From NCBI GenBank assembly GCA_030917985.1, contig JAUPTR010000034.1, positions 1 through 7,166 on the forward strand: a stretch of 7,166 nucleotides of DNA, given 5' to 3'. The position numbers were made by a program, and so were the translations under genes. Below are positions 4,244-7,166 of this stretch, one piece after another (position 1 is the stretch's first letter; each line of letters begins with the position of its first letter). The notes under the pieces were generated by a model, which did not search any database, had not been told where the DNA came from, and worked only from the letters and a program-made list of their open reading frames with translations. Source of the stretch: Pseudomonadota bacterium (GTDB lineage Bacteria > Pseudomonadota > Gammaproteobacteria > Burkholderiales > SCOH01).

Positions 4244-6676
4244 ATGTTGACCAGCATTTTCAGCAGCGCCCTACTCTGCGGCCTGTTCACATCTGGCGGC
4301 ATGGCATGGGTGCTTGGCTTTGTTGCGCTGGCGCCATGGCTGCATTCCCTGCGGCAATCACCATCGCTGCGCAACACACTGCTCAGCGCCTGGCTGATGT
4401 CGGTGTGTTATTCCGCCGCCGTGTTTGCCTGGTTTGGTTCAGCCATTGGCGATTACACCAACATCGGCGCCACCGCCGGCGTCATCATCCTGTTGCTGGC
4501 CGCACCGTTGTTCCAGCCGCAGATTATTGCGCTGGCGCTGGCACGGCATCTGACGTCACGTCGCTACGGGCAGCTGTTGAGCGCCCTGGCCGGCGCCACA
4601 GCCTGGCTGGCCTGTGAACGCCTGCTGCCGAAGCTGCTGGGCGATACGCTCGGCCATGGACTCTACCCCGCCCCCCTGCTGCGCCAGTTGGCCGAGCATA
4701 TCGGCGCGGCCGGTTTGACCTTGCTGCTGTTGCTGGCCAACGAGGCATTTGCCGCCGCCTGGCCGGCATTTCGCCGGCAAAGCCGGGCAGCGCTCAAGCC
4801 AATTGCCATTGGCCTGGGCATGCCTGCGCTGCTGGCCGCTTATGGCTGGGTCAGCACGCCTGATGACAACACGCAGGAAGCAAAGCCGCTGCGCGTCGGC
4901 CTGATCCAGTCGAATCTGGTGCACTACGAGCGCATGCGAACAGCCTTGGGGGCTGAGCAAGCCGTGCGGCAAATCCTCGACACCCATTACGCCATGAGTT
5001 ACGACGCGGTCGAGCGGCAAGGGGCTGATGTGGTGTTATGGTCGGAAACCGTCTATCCCACCACCTTTGGCCAGCCCAAAAGCCGGGCGGGCGCCGGGTT
5101 TGATCAGGAAATCCTCGGTGTGGTGCGATCCGCCCGCGTGCCGTTTGTGTTTGGCACCTATGATCTCGACAGCAACGGCGAATACAACGCTGCTGCGTTT
5201 GTCAGCCCGCAGCGCGGCCTGATCGGCATGTACCGCAAAACCCGATTGTTCCCGCTCACCGAATACGTGCCGCCCTGGCTGGATGGCCCGGGCTTGCGCC
5301 GGCTGTTGCCATGGGCCGGCACCTGGCAGCCGGGCAACGGCGCGCGCATTTTTCCGCTGCAGTTGCATGATGGCCGCGACATTCCGGTACTGCCACTGAT
5401 CTGCCGCGACGACATTGATACACAACTGGCCATCGACGGTGCACGCCTGGGAGCACAGGCGATCCTGACCATGTCGAATGATTCGTGGTTTAGCGACTAC
5501 CCACGCGGTGCCGCACTGCATCAGGCCGTTGCGGCATTCCGTAGCATCGAAACCCGGCTGCCGCAGTTTCGCGTCACCAACAACGGCTTCAGTGCAGCAA
5601 TCGATGCACGCGGCAATATCGTTGCCGGCTCGCTCATGGGAGAACAGACGCTGGTCATCGGCGCCTTGCCGGCTGCCCCGCCAGCACCCACGCTGATGGT
5701 GCAATGGGGCAACTGGGTGGGGCTGGCATGCACGCTGTTCCTCACGCTGCTGGCAGTGACAGCCTTGCTACCGCGCTGGCAGCCCCATCCCGCGGCAAGC
5801 GACATGGCAGGCAAAAACGTGACTCCCCAGAGCGGCACCGTGGCGGTATTGCCGCTGGCGGCGCGCATCAGCGCCGGCCTGCTACGCACCGCAGCGCGCT
5901 GTGGTCTGCTGTGGCTGGCATTTGCAATGTTGCTGGACGACAGCCTGCGCGCCAATACACTGGCGCAGACACGCTTGTTCGGCATGCTGTTTTTGCTGCC
6001 GGAGGCTTGCGCCCGGCTGATCCTGCGTGCCTTTGCCGCCCAAGCCCGCATTGTTGATGGCGAGTTGCGGCTGCAAAGCGGGCCACACATATTATCCCTG
6101 CCCCTTGCCGAAATTGCCGCAGCACGACTGTGGTGGCTGCCGCTGCCAGGGCCGGGGCTGACATTGCAGTTACGCTCGGGGCAAACCTGGCGCTACGGCC
6201 TGGCGCTGCGCAACCCGGCAGATCTGGCGCAGGCACTTGGGCCACTGCAAGCAACAGATGCTCCAGGCTGGTGCAGATCAATGCTGACACTTTTCACCCG
6301 CGCCCGCGAATCGATGCGCCACAGCAAACTGGAACATCCGGCCGTCAAATACCTGCTGTTTCCGCTGCTGCTGGCGCTACCGGCATTCCGCCTGCACCAG
6401 CACATCGCCTACGGCAGCAGCTTTGGCGAATACTACAGTTTTGGTCTCAAGGCCTATCTCACCACCCTCTGCCTGTGGTGGGCCACCTGGGCCATCGGCG
6501 TAGCCACCAGCGCCGCCCTGCTGCGCATGGGCATGGAAAGCATGTCGCTCATCGCCACCCTGCTACGCCCGCAACAAGCCAGCGACAGCCGCTACCTGAT
6601 CGAACGCATCGGACAGATAGCCTTGTATCTGGGGATGCCGCTGTGGTTGGTGTGGCGGATGACGGGTAGCAACTAG
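4244..6676 (+). CDS. Lnt-like apolipoprotein N-acyltransferase with long C-terminal extension
   Basis: 810 residues, about 300 longer than E. coli Lnt (512). Residues 1-205 hold about six hydrophobic segments like the Lnt membrane domain. Residues 214-475 are the periplasmic nitrilase-fold domain: catalytic Glu268 (WSETVYP), Lys332 (YRKTRLFP), Glu340 (TEYVP) and Cys387 (LICRDD), plus the family blocks 'TMSNDSWFSD' (409-418) and 'RVTNNGFSAAID' (443-454). A membrane segment at about 489-510 completes the normal Lnt plan. Lnt transfers an acyl chain from phospholipid to the N-terminal Cys of lipoproteins. Here the residues after the Cys are Arg-Asp, where E. coli has Tyr-Glu, so activity or substrate may differ. 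The extension has membrane segments near 545-565 and 577-597, a soluble PH-like stretch (about 600-668) and three more segments (about 701-716, 738-760, 790-806). ATG 4244 has a weak AGG seven bases upstream. Last gene of the operon. Probably a paralogue and not the housekeeping lnt. Confidence 0.85.
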   Translation: MLTSIFSSALLCGLFTSGGMAWVLGFVALAPWLHSLRQSPSLRNTLLSAWLMSVCYSAAVFAWFGSAIGDYTNIGATAGVIILLLAAPLFQPQIIALALARHLTSRRYGQLLSALAGATAWLACERLLPKLLGDTLGHGLYPAPLLRQLAEHIGAAGLTLLLLLANEAFAAAWPAFRRQSRAALKPIAIGLGMPALLAAYGWVSTPDDNTQEAKPLRVGLIQSNLVHYERMRTALGAEQAVRQILDTHYAMSYDAVERQGADVVLWSETVYPTTFGQPKSRAGAGFDQEILGVVRSARVPFVFGTYDLDSNGEYNAAAFVSPQRGLIGMYRKTRLFPLTEYVPPWLDGPGLRRLLPWAGTWQPGNGARIFPLQLHDGRDIPVLPLICRDDIDTQLAIDGARLGAQAILTMSNDSWFSDYPRGAALHQAVAAFRSIETRLPQFRVTNNGFSAAIDARGNIVAGSLMGEQTLVIGALPAAPPAPTLMVQWGNWVGLACTLFLTLLAVTALLPRWQPHPAASDMAGKNVTPQSGTVAVLPLAARISAGLLRTAARCGLLWLAFAMLLDDSLRANTLAQTRLFGMLFLLPEACARLILRAFAAQARIVDGELRLQSGPHILSLPLAEIAAARLWWLPLPGPGLTLQLRSGQTWRYGLALRNPADLAQALGPLQATDAPGWCRSMLTLFTRARESMRHSKLEHPAVKYLLFPLLLALPAFRLHQHIAYGSSFGEYYSFGLKAYLTTLCLWWATWAIGVATSAALLRMGMESMSLIATLLRPQQASDSRYLIERIGQIALYLGMPLWLVWRMTGSN

Positions 6677-6757
6677 CCGCCACTCAGGCCATCCCGGCCC
6701 GGCAGCCTGCATGCCGATACTCGCCACCGGATCAGCCTCATTGCAACAGATACATCT

Positions 6758-6785
6758 CCCCAGGCATCAAATCACCGGGGTTTTT
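6758..6785 (+). terminator. Rho-independent terminator closing the operon
   Basis: CCCC-A-GG (6758-6764) pairs with CCGGGG (6775-6780), a six-base GC stem with one bulged A and a ten-base loop, directly followed by TTTTT (6781-6785). It lies about 80 bases after the Lnt-like stop codon and before the hemerythrin gene, in the right place to separate the two units. Confidence 0.65.
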
Positions 6786-6789
6786 GCGC

Positions 6790-6795
6790 TATGCT
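6790..6795 (+). promoter_or_regulatory. Possible -10 box for the hemerythrin gene
   Basis: TATGCT at 6790-6795 lies just after the terminator and 36 bases before the ATG at 6831. No recognisable -35 hexamer precedes it. It is offered only because the gene must have a promoter near here if the upstream terminator works. Confidence 0.25.
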
Positions 6796-6830
6796 GCACG
6801 TGTCGACGTTGTGTAAATGGGAATCGATCA

Positions 6831-7166
6831 ATGCAAAAAGCCGGCGCTGCCGCAAACTTAAGCCTGGAAATCCTGCCCTGGAACGATGCATTCAATACGG
6901 GTATTAAAGTCATTGACACACAACACCAGCAGTTGGTGGCCATGCTGAATGCCCTGGCCAGACATGTTGCGGTTGGGCACGACGACACACCGCTCGGCGT
7001 TCTGTTGCAATCACTTCTGGATTATGCGGACTACCATTTTCAGAGCGAAGAACAACTCTGGGAAAAGTTCATTCCTGAAGCGGAAATGGTGGACAAGCAC
7101 AAGCAGACCCATCGTGCCTTTTTTGACACCATTCAGACACTCTCGCAGGAGAATAATGCAGACACC
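6831..7166 (+). CDS. Bacteriohemerythrin domain protein, N-terminal part
   Basis: Partial: 112 residues are visible and the frame is still open at the window edge. Hemerythrins bind O2 at a non-heme di-iron site in a four-helix bundle and act in oxygen storage or sensing. The ligands appear in order: His32 (DTQHQQL), His69 and Glu73 (YHFQSEE, the HxxxE pair), and His90 and His94 (DKHKQTH, the HxxxH pair). The final His and Asp of the fold would lie beyond the window. The opening 'LPWNDAFNTGIKVIDTQH' is typical of bacterial members. The start at 6831 has a modest GGGA at 6819-6822. In related bacteria this subtype is often fused to GGDEF or EAL domains, so the full protein may be an oxygen-responsive cyclic-di-GMP enzyme; the window cannot show this. 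Confidence 0.9.
   Translation, partial: MQKAGAAANLSLEILPWNDAFNTGIKVIDTQHQQLVAMLNALARHVAVGHDDTPLGVLLQSLLDYADYHFQSEEQLWEKFIPEAEMVDKHKQTHRAFFDTIQTLSQENNADT

Noticed and set aside
5036..5704. 222-codon minus-strand frame inside the Lnt-like gene
   Set aside because: It is opposite conserved nitrilase-fold motifs on the + strand and shows no motif of its own; a shadow due to GC-rich codon usage.

Overview
The window is GC-rich and densely coded on the + strand. All five genes I can support read left to right. The mix is a LamB-type sugar porin, a YihG-type lysophospholipid acyltransferase, a secreted SGNH hydrolase, an Lnt-like N-acyltransferase and a bacteriohemerythrin. It points to a Gram-negative proteobacterium, most likely a beta- or gammaproteobacterium. 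A Neisseriales relative (Chitinibacter, Chromobacterium or Vogesella type) is my guess from overall feel, not from a marker gene.

Layout: positions 2-496 hold the 3' end of a maltoporin-like gene. A roughly 365-base gap follows (497-861), with a long imperfect palindrome at 580-673 that looks like a mobile or repetitive intergenic element, then a GC-rich hairpin terminator at 732-768. Positions 862-1773 encode a complete inner-membrane acyltransferase of the YihG/PlsC superfamily. The gap at 1774-2406 has no convincing gene. Its right side carries the best promoter of the window, TTGACA-16-TATACT at 2210-2237, and a leader of about 160 bases rich in inverted repeats.

That promoter appears to drive a compact three-gene operon at 2407-6676. 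First is a secreted SGNH/GDSL-type hydrolase with an EF-hand-like calcium loop and six cysteines. Second is a single-pass membrane protein of unknown family with a periplasmic tail. Third is an 810-residue protein that starts as an apolipoprotein N-acyltransferase (Lnt) and continues into a roughly 300-residue C-terminal extension of membrane segments around a PH-like soluble stretch. A hairpin followed by five T's at 6758-6785 closes the operon. The window ends inside a bacteriohemerythrin domain (6831-7166) that probably belongs to a separate transcription unit.

The operon is the most interesting part. It puts a predicted secreted esterase or deacylase next to a membrane acyl-transfer enzyme whose Lnt catalytic Glu, Lys and Cys are present, but whose residues after the Cys differ from the E. 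coli Cys-Tyr-Glu. I infer an envelope acylation/deacylation module and not the housekeeping lipoprotein maturation gene; its substrate cannot be read from the sequence. No CRISPR array, tRNA, rRNA, transposase or phage gene was seen.
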